Source: Vibrio sp. Isolate34 (GTDB taxonomy: Bacteria; Pseudomonadota; Gammaproteobacteria; Enterobacterales; Vibrionaceae). From it: 64,000 nucleotides of DNA. The notes beneath the pieces were generated by a model. The model saw nothing but the letters and a program-made list of their open reading frames with translations. It ran no database searches and had not been told where the DNA came from. A program made the position numbers and the translations under genes. Positions 1 through 8,274 of the stretch are shown here, piece after piece (position 1 is the first letter of the stretch; each line of letters starts with the position of its first letter). Where the stretch lies: assembly GCF_022397915.1 (NCBI RefSeq), contig NZ_JAKEUO010000018.1, positions 25,885 to 89,884 on the forward strand, in the 5' to 3' direction.

Positions 1-90
1 AGGTACCTCTAAACTTATATCATCAAAGATAACGCGATCACCGCGTGAAAAGCTGAGGTTCTTAACTTTCACAAGCTCAGTGTTCAACAT
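1..90 (-). CDS. mlaF: MlaF, phospholipid-trafficking ABC ATPase (5' end only)
   Basis: Only the first 30 codons are inside the window, read leftward from an ATG at 88-90. They encode an ABC-ATPase N-terminus (VKVKNLSFSRGDRVIFDDIS), ending before the Walker A loop. In the family, MlaF powers the inner-membrane MlaFEDB complex that maintains outer-membrane lipid asymmetry. The assignment rests on this fragment plus the divergent neighbour yrbG, the same pairing as in Escherichia coli. The rest of the mla operon lies off the left edge. Confidence 0.85.
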   Translation of the reverse strand, partial: MLNTELVKVKNLSFSRGDRVIFDDISLEVP

Positions 91-355
91 ATTTTTGTTG
101 TTTCCTTGCTTTAAAAAACGCCATTTATAGCTGCAATAATAATGAGTCTACTTTAGAATTAAAAGCACTGTTCGATTAATTCATATTAAACAGAAAAGTA
201 TGGCAGGGATTTGAAAGCATTGAGAAATTATCCATTCGATTCTATTTCTTTACTACTAACTGGTAATTAATTTGTCGAGTGACTTCCCTTTTAACTAGCA
301 ACAAGTCAAAATTAGCGGTTAATTCTCCGTTTTTTATTAATTTTTAGGAATCATC

Positions 356-1321
356 ATGCTTGAAGCGATTGCGTTTCTTATTATCGGTCTAGGTTTTTTG
401 GTGTGGAGTGCAGATAAGCTGGTTTACGGTGCCGCAGCTCTCGCTCGAAACTTCGGTATTTCACCACTAGTTATCGGTATGACGATCTTAGCAATGGGGT
501 CTTCGGCTCCTGAAATGATGGTTTCTGCAACTGCAGCCCTTGATGGCAAAACAGATACTGCCGTTGGTAACGTTTTAGGTTCAAACATCGCCAACATCGC
601 TCTGATTTTAGGTATTACAGCGCTGATTAAGCCATTATCTATTAGCTCAGGCGTGATTCGTCGTGAACTCCCATTAATGATCGGTGTCACTCTACTAGCG
701 GGCGCCCTATTGTGGGACAACCACCTAGGCTTCTATGAAGGCGTGTTGTTGTTTGTTCTTTTTGCCGCGTTTTTGTTTGCTATGCTGCAAATCAGCCGCA
801 GCGAGAAAAAGAACGGCGATGCTTTCCTTGATGAGCAAGAATCAGAGATCCCAGAAGGCGTAAGTAACCCTAAGGCTGCAATGTGGGTCGTGATTGGTCT
901 GATCGTCCTACCTTTAGCTGCTGATATGCTGGTAGATAATGCGGTAATCATCGCGAAATTCTTCGGCATGAGTGACCTTGTGATTGGTTTAACCATCATT
1001 GCTGTTGGTACTAGCCTTCCGGAACTTGCAGCATCACTGGCTGGTGTAATGAAAGGTGAAGACGATATGGCCGTGGGTAATATCATCGGTTCAAACGTAT
1101 TCAACATCCTTGCTGTTATGGGTATCCCGGGCATCTTGAATCCTTCAATCTTGAGCGAGTTTGCGATGGGCCGTGACTTCTGGGTAATGCTAGGTGTCTC
1201 ACTACTGCTTGTTGTGATGGCACTAGGAAAATCTCGTAGCGTGAATCGTATTGAAGGCGGCGTGTTAATCGTAACGTTCGTGGCCTACCAAAGTTACCTA
1301 CTAATGAACATGTCGGCTTAA
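356..1321 (+). CDS. yrbG: YrbG, calcium/sodium antiporter of the CaCA family
   Basis: A 321-residue inner-membrane cation exchanger with about ten hydrophobic segments. The two inverted alpha repeats are clear: GSSAPE at residues 48-53 with GNVLGSNIAN at 71-80, and GTSLPE at 218-223 with GNIIGSNVFN at 241-250. These carry the acidic and polar ion-binding residues of the family. A hydrophilic loop at about 147-172 separates the halves. The ATG follows a TTTAGGAA ribosome site. It is divergent from mlaF and 34 bases upstream of kdsD. Transported ion in vivo is not known from sequence. Confidence 0.95.
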   Translation: MLEAIAFLIIGLGFLVWSADKLVYGAAALARNFGISPLVIGMTILAMGSSAPEMMVSATAALDGKTDTAVGNVLGSNIANIALILGITALIKPLSISSGVIRRELPLMIGVTLLAGALLWDNHLGFYEGVLLFVLFAAFLFAMLQISRSEKKNGDAFLDEQESEIPEGVSNPKAAMWVVIGLIVLPLAADMLVDNAVIIAKFFGMSDLVIGLTIIAVGTSLPELAASLAGVMKGEDDMAVGNIIGSNVFNILAVMGIPGILNPSILSEFAMGRDFWVMLGVSLLLVVMALGKSRSVNRIEGGVLIVTFVAYQSYLLMNMSA

Positions 1322-1355
1322 TTGTTGATTTAACTTCCCGTACTTGGAGTATTTG

Positions 1356-2327
1356 ATGTCTCAGCCATTTGATTATCGCAGTGTTGCCAAACAAGTTTTG
1401 GAAACCGAAGTTGCAGGTCTTACTCAATTAGACCAATATTTTAATGATGATTTCTGCAAGGCTTGTGACCTTATCTTGAACAACAAAGGCAAAGTTGTTG
1501 TGATGGGCATGGGCAAATCAGGCCACATTGGCAACAAAATCGCGGCAACGCTGGCAAGTACCGGAACATCGGCTTTCTTTGTACACCCGGGTGAAGCGGC
1601 ACATGGCGATTTAGGCATGATCGAGCCGGGTGATATTGTGATTGCGATATCCAACTCAGGTGAATCGGGAGAGATCCTCAGCCTATTCCCAGTATTAAAA
1701 CGCCTGAACATCAAGATCATCAGCATGACAGGTAAGCCAGCATCGAACATGGCGACCTTATCTGATATCCATTTACAAATTTCAGTACCAGAAGAAGCGT
1801 GTCCACTGGGCTTAGCCCCCACCACCAGTACCACGGCGACGTTGGTTATGGGTGATGCATTAGCCGTTGCACTTTTGCAGGCTCGAGGCTTTACCGCTCA
1901 AGACTTTGCATTGTCTCATCCAGGTGGCGCTTTAGGTCGTCAACTGCTGTTAAAACTAGACGACATCATGCACACAGGAGATGCACTCCCTGTTGTTGCA
2001 CCAAATGCGCTAGTACGAGATGCTCTGTTAGAGATATCTCAAAAAGGCTTGGGCATGACAGCCATCGTTGGTGAAGATGGCCAAATGGCCGGTATTTTTA
2101 CCGATGGTGATTTACGCCGAATCCTAGACAAGCGCGTTGATATTCATAACACGCAGATCGGCGACGTAATGACACTTAACCCAACTGTAGCAGAACCCAA
2201 CATGCTTGCGGTTGAGGGCCTTAACTTGATGCAAGCTAAGAGCATCAACGGCTTGATGTTGTGCCAAGAAGGCAAACTGGTTGGAGCGCTAAACATGCAT
2301 GACTTACTGAAAGCAGGAGTAATGTAA
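1356..2327 (+). CDS. kdsD: KdsD, D-arabinose 5-phosphate isomerase
   Basis: Converts ribulose 5-phosphate to arabinose 5-phosphate, the first committed precursor of Kdo for the LPS inner core. The 323 residues show an N-terminal SIS sugar-isomerase domain (GMGKSGHIGNK at 51-61, HPGEAAHGDLG at 77-87, SNSGES at 99-104) and two C-terminal CBS domains from about 205. I chose the ATG at 1356, with GGAG at 1346-1349, over an in-frame TTG four codons upstream that overlaps that ribosome site. The stop overlaps the kdsC start by one base, so the two are probably translationally coupled. Confidence 0.96.
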   Translation: MSQPFDYRSVAKQVLETEVAGLTQLDQYFNDDFCKACDLILNNKGKVVVMGMGKSGHIGNKIAATLASTGTSAFFVHPGEAAHGDLGMIEPGDIVIAISNSGESGEILSLFPVLKRLNIKIISMTGKPASNMATLSDIHLQISVPEEACPLGLAPTTSTTATLVMGDALAVALLQARGFTAQDFALSHPGGALGRQLLLKLDDIMHTGDALPVVAPNALVRDALLEISQKGLGMTAIVGEDGQMAGIFTDGDLRRILDKRVDIHNTQIGDVMTLNPTVAEPNMLAVEGLNLMQAKSINGLMLCQEGKLVGALNMHDLLKAGVM

Positions 2328-2884
2328 TGACACAGACAGTCGAAACTCTATACGGCACGGTCGATGCTGATGTATTTGCAGTAGCAAAAGAGATCAAACT
2401 CCTAATTTGCGATGTCGATGGTGTGTTCTCTGATGGTCGCATCTACATGGGCAACAACGGTGAAGAGCTAAAAACCTTCCACACTCGTGACGGTTACGGC
2501 ATCAAATCACTGATGAACGCGGGTATTGAAATCGCGATCATCACTGGCCGTAAATCTCAGATTGTTGAAAATCGAATGACGGCTTTGGGTATTAAACTGA
2601 TTTACCAAGGTCAGGACGATAAAGTTAAGGCATACCAAGATATTTGCGATAAGCTTTCTGTAAATCCTGAAAACACAGGTTACATCGGCGACGATCTGAT
2701 CGACTGGCCTGTGATGGAAAAAGTTGGCTTGAAGGTCTGTGTAGCAGATGGTCACCCGCTACTTGCAAAGCGAGCAAACTACGTGACAACCATTAACGGT
2801 GGTCATGGTGCGGTACGTGAAGTTTGCGACCTTATTTTACAAGCAAGAAATGAACTCGACGTGCATAAAGGTTTAAGCATATGA
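2327..2884 (+). CDS. kdsC: KdsC, Kdo-8-phosphate phosphatase
   Basis: A cytosolic HAD-superfamily phosphatase that removes phosphate from Kdo 8-phosphate, yielding free Kdo for lipid A glycosylation. The 185-residue protein carries the nucleophile motif DVDGV at 29-33, a TGRKS segment near 73 and a late acidic GDDLIDWPVM motif near 121. It is the usual cap-less type of the family. It overlaps kdsD by one base and lptC by four (ATGA), making a compact Kdo/LPS operon. Confidence 0.96.
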   Translation: MTQTVETLYGTVDADVFAVAKEIKLLICDVDGVFSDGRIYMGNNGEELKTFHTRDGYGIKSLMNAGIEIAIITGRKSQIVENRMTALGIKLIYQGQDDKVKAYQDICDKLSVNPENTGYIGDDLIDWPVMEKVGLKVCVADGHPLLAKRANYVTTINGGHGAVREVCDLILQARNELDVHKGLSI

Positions 2885-3444
2885 GTTTTACTCGTATTAT
2901 CTATTTAATACTAATATTTATTGCCTCTTGGTCGACCTATTATCTGTACGACAAAGAGCAAATATCGACGATACAAGTAGCTCCAAATTTGGAGCTGCCC
3001 GCGTTTAGTGGCAAAAGTCTAAACAACATTAGCTATGACCAATCTGGTATCCGTAGTTATCAGGTTGAATCGACCTATTTAGAACACTACTCAGTGGTTG
3101 GCGACACGCACTTTCAAAACCCAGTCCTTTCTGTATTCCGTGAAGGACACACGATTGAATGGCAAGTCACCGCTGATCGCGCGATTATGGACGAGAATCA
3201 AGTTGTCACTTTTTATGACAACGTAGTAGCAAAGAACCTGCTGCCAGAAGCGAGCTTCGATACGATGACCACAGATAAAATGGTTGTTGAGCTGACTAGC
3301 CGAGATTTTTATTCAGAGACTCCGGTCCATATGATCGGTACATTTTTTGAAACTGAGGGGCAAGCAATGAAGGGTAACTTCGGTACCAACAATGCAACCC
3401 TCTTTAATTCTGTTCAAGGTAGATATGAAACTCTTACACCTTAG
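2881..3444 (+). CDS. lptC: LptC, LPS export bitopic membrane protein
   Basis: LptC receives LPS from the LptB2FG extractor and passes it to LptA in the periplasm. The 187 residues begin with one membrane segment (about 4-21) followed by a periplasmic beta-jellyroll domain. Length matches the roughly 190-residue family. It overlaps kdsC by four bases, and its 3' end overlaps the start of lptA by 20 bases, as expected for tightly coupled genes of the Lpt bridge. Confidence 0.95.
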   Translation: MSFTRIIYLILIFIASWSTYYLYDKEQISTIQVAPNLELPAFSGKSLNNISYDQSGIRSYQVESTYLEHYSVVGDTHFQNPVLSVFREGHTIEWQVTADRAIMDENQVVTFYDNVVAKNLLPEASFDTMTTDKMVVELTSRDFYSETPVHMIGTFFETEGQAMKGNFGTNNATLFNSVQGRYETLTP

Positions 3445-3919
3445 TTTATTCGCTTTGACCCTTGCGGCGCCTAATGTCTATGCTCTTTCTTCGGATAGCG
3501 AGCAGCCTGTCTACATTGACTCAGACAGCCAGCAATTGGATATGAAAAGTAACCAAGTGACTTTCCTTGGTGATGTGAACCTTAAGCAAGGTAGCATCAA
3601 CATCAATGCCGATAAGGTTATTGTTACTCGTAACGCCGTAAATGGTGAGATTGAAGAAATTCAAGGCTTCGGTAAGCCAGCAACCTTCTCTCAGCTGACT
3701 GACGACGGGAAGACACTCTACGGTGAGGCTGACGACCTGCATTACCAGCTTGTTGCTGACCGATTGATCATGACAAAGAATGCGATGCTATCTCAAGATG
3801 GCAGCATCATTCGTGGCTCTAAGATCACTTACCAGATCGGCTCTCAGAAATTAGTCGCTGACAGTGGTGAGAACAAACGTGTGTCAACGGTTTTACAACC
3901 AACGGAAGTGAATAAGTAA
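3425..3919 (+). CDS. lptA: LptA, periplasmic LPS-bridge protein
   Basis: LptA oligomers form the beta-jellyroll slide that carries LPS across the periplasm to LptDE. The 164-residue product starts at MKLLHLSLF, which gives a typical cleaved signal peptide of about 20 residues ending near YALSS. An in-frame ATG 11 codons upstream would put a charged leader before the signal and is rejected. AAGGTAG at 3417-3423 is the ribosome site. Two bases separate the stop from lptB. Confidence 0.95.
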   Translation: MKLLHLSLFALTLAAPNVYALSSDSEQPVYIDSDSQQLDMKSNQVTFLGDVNLKQGSININADKVIVTRNAVNGEIEEIQGFGKPATFSQLTDDGKTLYGEADDLHYQLVADRLIMTKNAMLSQDGSIIRGSKITYQIGSQKLVADSGENKRVSTVLQPTEVNK

Positions 3920-3921
3920 CG

Positions 3922-4647
3922 ATGGCTGTCTTAAAAGCAAAAAACCTAGCGAAAACATACAGCAAGCGTAAGGTAGTAACCGACGTTAGCTTGCAGGTGG
4001 AGTCAGGTCAGATTGTTGGCCTGCTTGGACCAAACGGTGCAGGTAAAACCACGTCGTTTTATATGATTGTTGGTCTGGTTGCGCGTGATGAAGGCACCAT
4101 TAGCATTGATGACCGAGACATCAGTATCTTGCCAATGCACAGTCGTTCACGTCTTGGTATCGGTTACCTGCCTCAAGAAGCGTCTATCTTCCGTAAGTTG
4201 TCTGTAGAGAACAACATCATGGCAGTTTTACAAACCCGTGATGAGATGACCAACGAACAGCGTCAAGATAAGCTAGAAGACCTACTAGAAGAGTTCCACA
4301 TCCAACATATCCGCACCAGCAATGGTATGGCTCTGTCGGGTGGTGAGCGTCGTCGTGTTGAGATTGCTCGTGCACTAGCAGCAAACCCGCAGTTCATTCT
4401 ATTGGATGAACCATTCGCTGGTGTTGACCCGATCTCAGTAATCGATATCAAAAAAATCATTGTTCATCTGCGCGATCGCGGCTTGGGCGTTTTGATTACC
4501 GACCACAACGTGCGTGAAACTTTAGACGTGTGTGAAAAAGCTTACATCGTAAGCCAAGGACACCTGATCGCTGAGGGTACTCCTGAAGATGTTCTCAATA
4601 ACGAACAAGTTAAACAAGTTTATCTAGGCGAACAATTCCGTCTATGA
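3922..4647 (+). CDS. lptB: LptB, LPS-export ABC ATPase
   Basis: The cytosolic ATPase of LptB2FG, which energises LPS extraction from the inner membrane. The 241 residues show Walker A (GPNGAGKT at 36-43), a Q-loop (LPQEAS), the signature LSGGERRRVE near 138, Walker B (ILLDEPFAGVD) near 158 and the switch histidine in TDHNVRE. Length is normal. LptF and LptG are not in this window; they are usually encoded elsewhere. Downstream, rpoN follows after 54 bases. Confidence 0.97.
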   Translation: MAVLKAKNLAKTYSKRKVVTDVSLQVESGQIVGLLGPNGAGKTTSFYMIVGLVARDEGTISIDDRDISILPMHSRSRLGIGYLPQEASIFRKLSVENNIMAVLQTRDEMTNEQRQDKLEDLLEEFHIQHIRTSNGMALSGGERRRVEIARALAANPQFILLDEPFAGVDPISVIDIKKIIVHLRDRGLGVLITDHNVRETLDVCEKAYIVSQGHLIAEGTPEDVLNNEQVKQVYLGEQFRL

Positions 4648-4701
4648 TTATATAGAGAGTATCGAGAGTTCTAAGAATAATAACTAGGTAAGTAACACTG
4701 A

Positions 4702-6162
4702 ATGAAACCCTCATTACAACTTAAGCTAGGCCAACAGTTAGCAATGACTCCTCAATTGCAGCAAGCGATCCGTTTGTTGCAGTTGTCTACTTTAGATTTG
4801 CAACAAGAGATCCAAGAAGCACTTGAATCTAACCCACTACTCGATGTCGAAGAAGGCAATGAAGACACGCCAACATCGGAAGAAAAACCTAGCAGTGACG
4901 AGAAAGAAACAGTTGAAGCCACAGAGCAAGACTTACCTGACAGCTCAGACTTAATCGAAAAATCAGAGATTGGCAACGAACTCGAAATCGACACAACTTG
5001 GGAAGATGTCTACAGCGCAAACACCGGTAACACTGGCATTGCGATTGATGACGATATGCCTGTTTATCAAGGCGAGACCACACAAAGCCTGCACGATTAC
5101 CTACTTTGGCAACTCGATCTAACCCCCTTCACTGATACTGACCGAAGCATTGCTTTCGCGCTCATTGACGCCATCGACGACTATGGCTACCTCACCGTGT
5201 CTTGTGAAGACATCCTTGAAAACTTCGATAACGAAGAGATCGAGCTTGATGAGATTGAAGCCGTTCGTAAACGAATTCAGCAATTTGACCCATTAGGCGT
5301 TGGTTCAGTGAACCTGCAAGATTGCTTGTTACTGCAACTAGCAACCTTCCCACAGGATACACCTTGGCTTGAAGAAGCTAAGTTAGTGCTTACTAGCCAT
5401 ATCGACCAACTCGGTAATCGTGATTACAAACTCGTCATCAAAGAGACCAAGTTGAAAGAAGCAGAACTACGTGAGGTTCTGCAGCTGATTCAACAACTGG
5501 ACCCACGACCTGGCAGCAAGATTACGCCAGATGAAACCGAATATGTGGTTCCAGATGTGTCTGTATTTAAAGACCTTGGCAAATGGTTAGTAACCATTAA
5601 CCCTGATAGCGTGCCTAAGTTGAAAGTGAATCAGCAATACGCCGATCTGGGTAGCAAAGGCAACAGCGCTGACAACCAATACATCCGTTCAAACTTGCAA
5701 GAAGCAAAGTGGCTAATCAAAAGCTTAGAAAGCCGAAATGAGACGCTACTCAAAGTTGCGCGATGCATTGTTGAACATCAGCGTGATTTCTTCGAACATG
5801 GCGAAGAAGCGATGAAGCCAATGGTACTTAACGACGTTGCATTAGCCGTTGATATGCATGAATCCACAATCTCTCGTGTGACGACTCAAAAGTTCATGCA
5901 TACGCCTCGTGGCATATTCGAACTCAAATACTTTTTCTCAAGCCATGTCAGTACTGACAATGGCGGTGAATGTTCATCTACAGCAATTCGCGCGCTCATT
6001 AAGAAGCTCGTCGCGGCAGAAAACACCGCGAAACCTCTAAGTGATAGCAAGATTGCTGCTTTACTGGCTGACCAAGGAATTCAGGTAGCTAGACGTACGA
6101 TAGCGAAATACCGTGAGTCTCTGGGCATTGCCCCATCGAGTCAGCGTAAACGCCTGTTATAA
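4702..6162 (+). CDS. rpoN: RNA polymerase sigma-54 factor RpoN
   Basis: Sigma-54 directs RNA polymerase to -24/-12 promoters of nitrogen, flagellar and other genes, and needs AAA+ activators. The 486 residues have the glutamine/leucine-rich activator-interaction region (about 1-50), an acidic linker (about 50-115), the core-binding domain, and the C-terminal DNA-binding domain. The RpoN box ARRTIAKYRE starts near residue 463. Its position after lptB and before hpf-ptsN-rapZ-npr is the conserved arrangement. Confidence 0.97.
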   Translation: MKPSLQLKLGQQLAMTPQLQQAIRLLQLSTLDLQQEIQEALESNPLLDVEEGNEDTPTSEEKPSSDEKETVEATEQDLPDSSDLIEKSEIGNELEIDTTWEDVYSANTGNTGIAIDDDMPVYQGETTQSLHDYLLWQLDLTPFTDTDRSIAFALIDAIDDYGYLTVSCEDILENFDNEEIELDEIEAVRKRIQQFDPLGVGSVNLQDCLLLQLATFPQDTPWLEEAKLVLTSHIDQLGNRDYKLVIKETKLKEAELREVLQLIQQLDPRPGSKITPDETEYVVPDVSVFKDLGKWLVTINPDSVPKLKVNQQYADLGSKGNSADNQYIRSNLQEAKWLIKSLESRNETLLKVARCIVEHQRDFFEHGEEAMKPMVLNDVALAVDMHESTISRVTTQKFMHTPRGIFELKYFFSSHVSTDNGGECSSTAIRALIKKLVAAENTAKPLSDSKIAALLADQGIQVARRTIAKYRESLGIAPSSQRKRLL

Positions 6163-6226
6163 ATAATTTAGCCCGTAGTTTCGTTAAGCCATTTATAACT
6201 AGGCAACCAACTGAAAAGGAAAGTCT

Positions 6227-6514
6227 ATGCAAATCAATATTCAAGGCCATCACGTTGATCTTACCGATTCAATGCAAGACTATGTTCACACCAAATTCGA
6301 CAAACTTGAGCGCTTCTTTGATCATATCAATAGCGTTCAGGTTGTTTTAAAAGTTGAGAAAATCAATCAAATCGCAGAAGCTACCCTGCATATAAATCAA
6401 GGGGAAATCCATGCGACAGCAACAGATGAAAGCATGTATGCCGCGATTGATTCATTGGTTGATAAACTCGTTCGCCAACTCAACAAGCACAAAGAAAAGC
6501 TAAGTAGTCACTAA
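6227..6514 (+). CDS. hpf: Ribosome hibernation-promoting factor, short form
   Basis: A 95-residue beta-alpha-beta-beta-beta-alpha protein of the HPF/YfiA family (MQINIQGHHVDLTDSMQDYV start). Members bind the 30S mRNA/tRNA channel and drive formation of 100S dimers in stationary phase. The length is the short form that works together with RMF; there is no C-terminal dimerisation domain of long HPF. GAAAAGGAAAG precedes the ATG. It is separated from ptsN by one base. Confidence 0.95.
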   Translation: MQINIQGHHVDLTDSMQDYVHTKFDKLERFFDHINSVQVVLKVEKINQIAEATLHINQGEIHATATDESMYAAIDSLVDKLVRQLNKHKEKLSSH

Positions 6515-6515
6515 C

Positions 6516-6977
6516 ATGCAATTAAGCGAAGTACTTTCATTGGACTGCACCAAAAGTGCAGTCCAATGCACAAGCAAAAAAAGAGCCCTTGAGCTCATCA
6601 GTCAGATCGCAGCAGAAAGCTGTGGTCAAGATTCAACAGAGCTGTTTGAGTGCATGTTGAGCCGTGAGAAAATGGGCAGTACAGGTATTGGTAATGGCAT
6701 AGCTATTCCCCATGCTCGTATGAATGTCAGTGATAAAGCGATTGCTGTATTACTGCAATGCCAAGATCCAATCGAATTTGATGCTATTGATAATCGTCCT
6801 GTCGACCTACTATTTGCTCTGCTTGTTCCAAGTGAACAGTGCAAGGAGCATCTAAAAACCCTTTCATGTATGGCAGAACGACTTAACGACAAGCAGACTC
6901 TTAAACAGTTGCGTAATGCTCAAAGCGATCAAGAGCTTTACGACATCATGATTCAAGTGCCAACTTGCGAGCAATAA
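6516..6977 (+). CDS. ptsN: PtsN, nitrogen-PTS enzyme IIA
   Basis: The terminal phosphoacceptor of the PTS-Ntr regulatory chain (PtsP to NPr to PtsN), which controls potassium transport and stress responses. The 153 residues are a mannitol-type EIIA fold with the phosphorylated histidine His66 in GIAIPHARM, preceded by the family stretch REKMGSTGIGNG. It starts one base after hpf. The early coding region contains a perfect 13-bp inverted repeat (6538-6568), described separately. Confidence 0.96.
   Translation: MQLSEVLSLDCTKSAVQCTSKKRALELISQIAAESCGQDSTELFECMLSREKMGSTGIGNGIAIPHARMNVSDKAIAVLLQCQDPIEFDAIDNRPVDLLFALLVPSEQCKEHLKTLSCMAERLNDKQTLKQLRNAQSDQELYDIMIQVPTCEQ
6538..6568 (+). repeat. Perfect 13-bp inverted repeat inside the ptsN coding start
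   Basis: CATTGGACTGCAC and its exact complement are separated by CAAAA, all within ptsN codons 8-18. In RNA this would be a very stable hairpin beginning 22 bases after the start codon. The protein here (LSLDCTKSAVQC) is still normal for the family, so the repeat is carried without disrupting the gene. No T-tract follows, so it is not a terminator. Confidence 0.9.
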
Positions 6978-6978
6978 C

Positions 6979-7848
6979 ATGCGATTAATCGTGGTTAGTG
7001 GCCAATCCGGGGCCGGTAAAAGTGTTGCGCTACGAGTCCTTGAAGACTTGGGGTATTACTGTGTTGATAACCTACCCGTAAATCTGCTCAACGACTTCGT
7101 CGAATCGGTACGCGAGATCAATCAAAACGTCGCCGTGAGCATTGATATTCGTAACCTACCGAAAGAGCCTCAGTTAGTCACAGACACGCTAGAGCAACTT
7201 GAAGCTGCCACTGATATTGACGTGAACGTCTTGTTCCTCGATGCCAGCAAGCAGACGTTACTCAAGCGCTACAGCGAAACACGCAGAATCCACCCTCTAT
7301 CAATCGGCCAAGAAAAGCTCTCTCTTGAACAAGCGATTGATTTAGAAAAGACACTCCTGACACCTCTTGCTGAACAAGCCAGCATTGTGATCGACAGTAG
7401 TGACTGCAACCTCTACGAATTGAGTGAAAAGGTTCGCTTTAAAGTTGAAGGCAAAGAGAAGCAAGAGCTCATTATTGTCTTTCAATCATTCGGTTTTAAG
7501 TATGGCCTGCCAAGTGACGCTGACTATGTGTTTGATGTTCGCTTCTTGCCTAACCCTCATTGGGAACCAGATTTACGACCATTAACGGGCCTCGATGCTC
7601 CGATTCACTCTTTCCTAGAAAAACACCCAGAAGTAATTGAACTCAAGCAACAGATTCAAGGCTTTGTTGAGCAGTGGCTACCAATGTTAGAGAAAAACAA
7701 TCGCAGTTACCTAACGGTAGCCATTGGTTGTACTGGTGGTAAGCACCGCTCGGTGTATCTAACGCAGAAAATTGGCGAATACTTCGAACAACTTGGTCAT
7801 CAAGTTCAAATCAGACATGCCTCTCTAGAGAAGCACCAACAGGGCTAA
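6979..7848 (+). CDS. rapZ: RapZ, RNase adapter for GlmZ sRNA
   Basis: RapZ senses glucosamine 6-phosphate and presents the sRNA GlmZ to RNase E, thereby tuning glmS. The 289 residues carry Walker A (GQSGAGKS at 8-15), the DIRN segment near 57 and the C-terminal RNA/ligand-binding domain with GCTGGKHRSV near 250. Length is close to the 284 of Escherichia coli. It lies one base after ptsN and two before npr, linking nitrogen-PTS and cell-envelope precursor control in one transcript. Confidence 0.96.
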   Translation: MRLIVVSGQSGAGKSVALRVLEDLGYYCVDNLPVNLLNDFVESVREINQNVAVSIDIRNLPKEPQLVTDTLEQLEAATDIDVNVLFLDASKQTLLKRYSETRRIHPLSIGQEKLSLEQAIDLEKTLLTPLAEQASIVIDSSDCNLYELSEKVRFKVEGKEKQELIIVFQSFGFKYGLPSDADYVFDVRFLPNPHWEPDLRPLTGLDAPIHSFLEKHPEVIELKQQIQGFVEQWLPMLEKNNRSYLTVAIGCTGGKHRSVYLTQKIGEYFEQLGHQVQIRHASLEKHQQG

Positions 7849-7850
7849 CC

Positions 7851-8126
7851 ATGGAATTAACTCGAACTGTACTGATCCAAAACCGTTTGGGTCTTCACGC
7901 TAGAGCGGCCGTAAAGTTGGTTGAGCTTGCACAAAGCTTTGATGCCACTATCACAATTCATAGTGAAGAAGATAAAAGTGCCACCGCAGACAGCGTAATG
8001 GGACTATTGATGCTGGAGTCAGCCCAAGGCCAACACATCACGATTCAAGCTTCGGGCACTGATTCACAACAAGCACTTGATGCCGTTTGCCACCTTATCG
8101 AAGATAAATTTGATGAGGGTGAGTAG
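7851..8126 (+). CDS. npr: NPr, HPr-like phosphocarrier of the nitrogen PTS
   Basis: A 91-residue HPr paralogue that relays phosphate from PtsP to PtsN. The phospho-histidine is His16 in NRLGLHARAA, and the HPr-type SVMGLLML helix lies near residues 48-55. The fold length matches the family. It closes the rpoN-hpf-ptsN-rapZ-npr run; the next gene, mgtE, begins 148 bases on with its own strong ribosome site. Confidence 0.95.
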   Translation: MELTRTVLIQNRLGLHARAAVKLVELAQSFDATITIHSEEDKSATADSVMGLLMLESAQGQHITIQASGTDSQQALDAVCHLIEDKFDEGE

Positions 8127-8274
8127 CCAAGACGCTTAACTCGTAACGCCGCAAACTCAAACGGTGAACCAACCTATATTAAATCTTAGTTCTACCTAAG
8201 TTTATGATTTAAATAAGCCCTAGAATTAAGTTACTATTCCAAGCATTGTAAGAATAATGAGATAGGAGGAAAAT

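Noticed and set aside
1344..1355. TTG start for kdsD
   Set aside because: The ATG at 1356 has the ribosome site at proper spacing; the TTG overlaps it.
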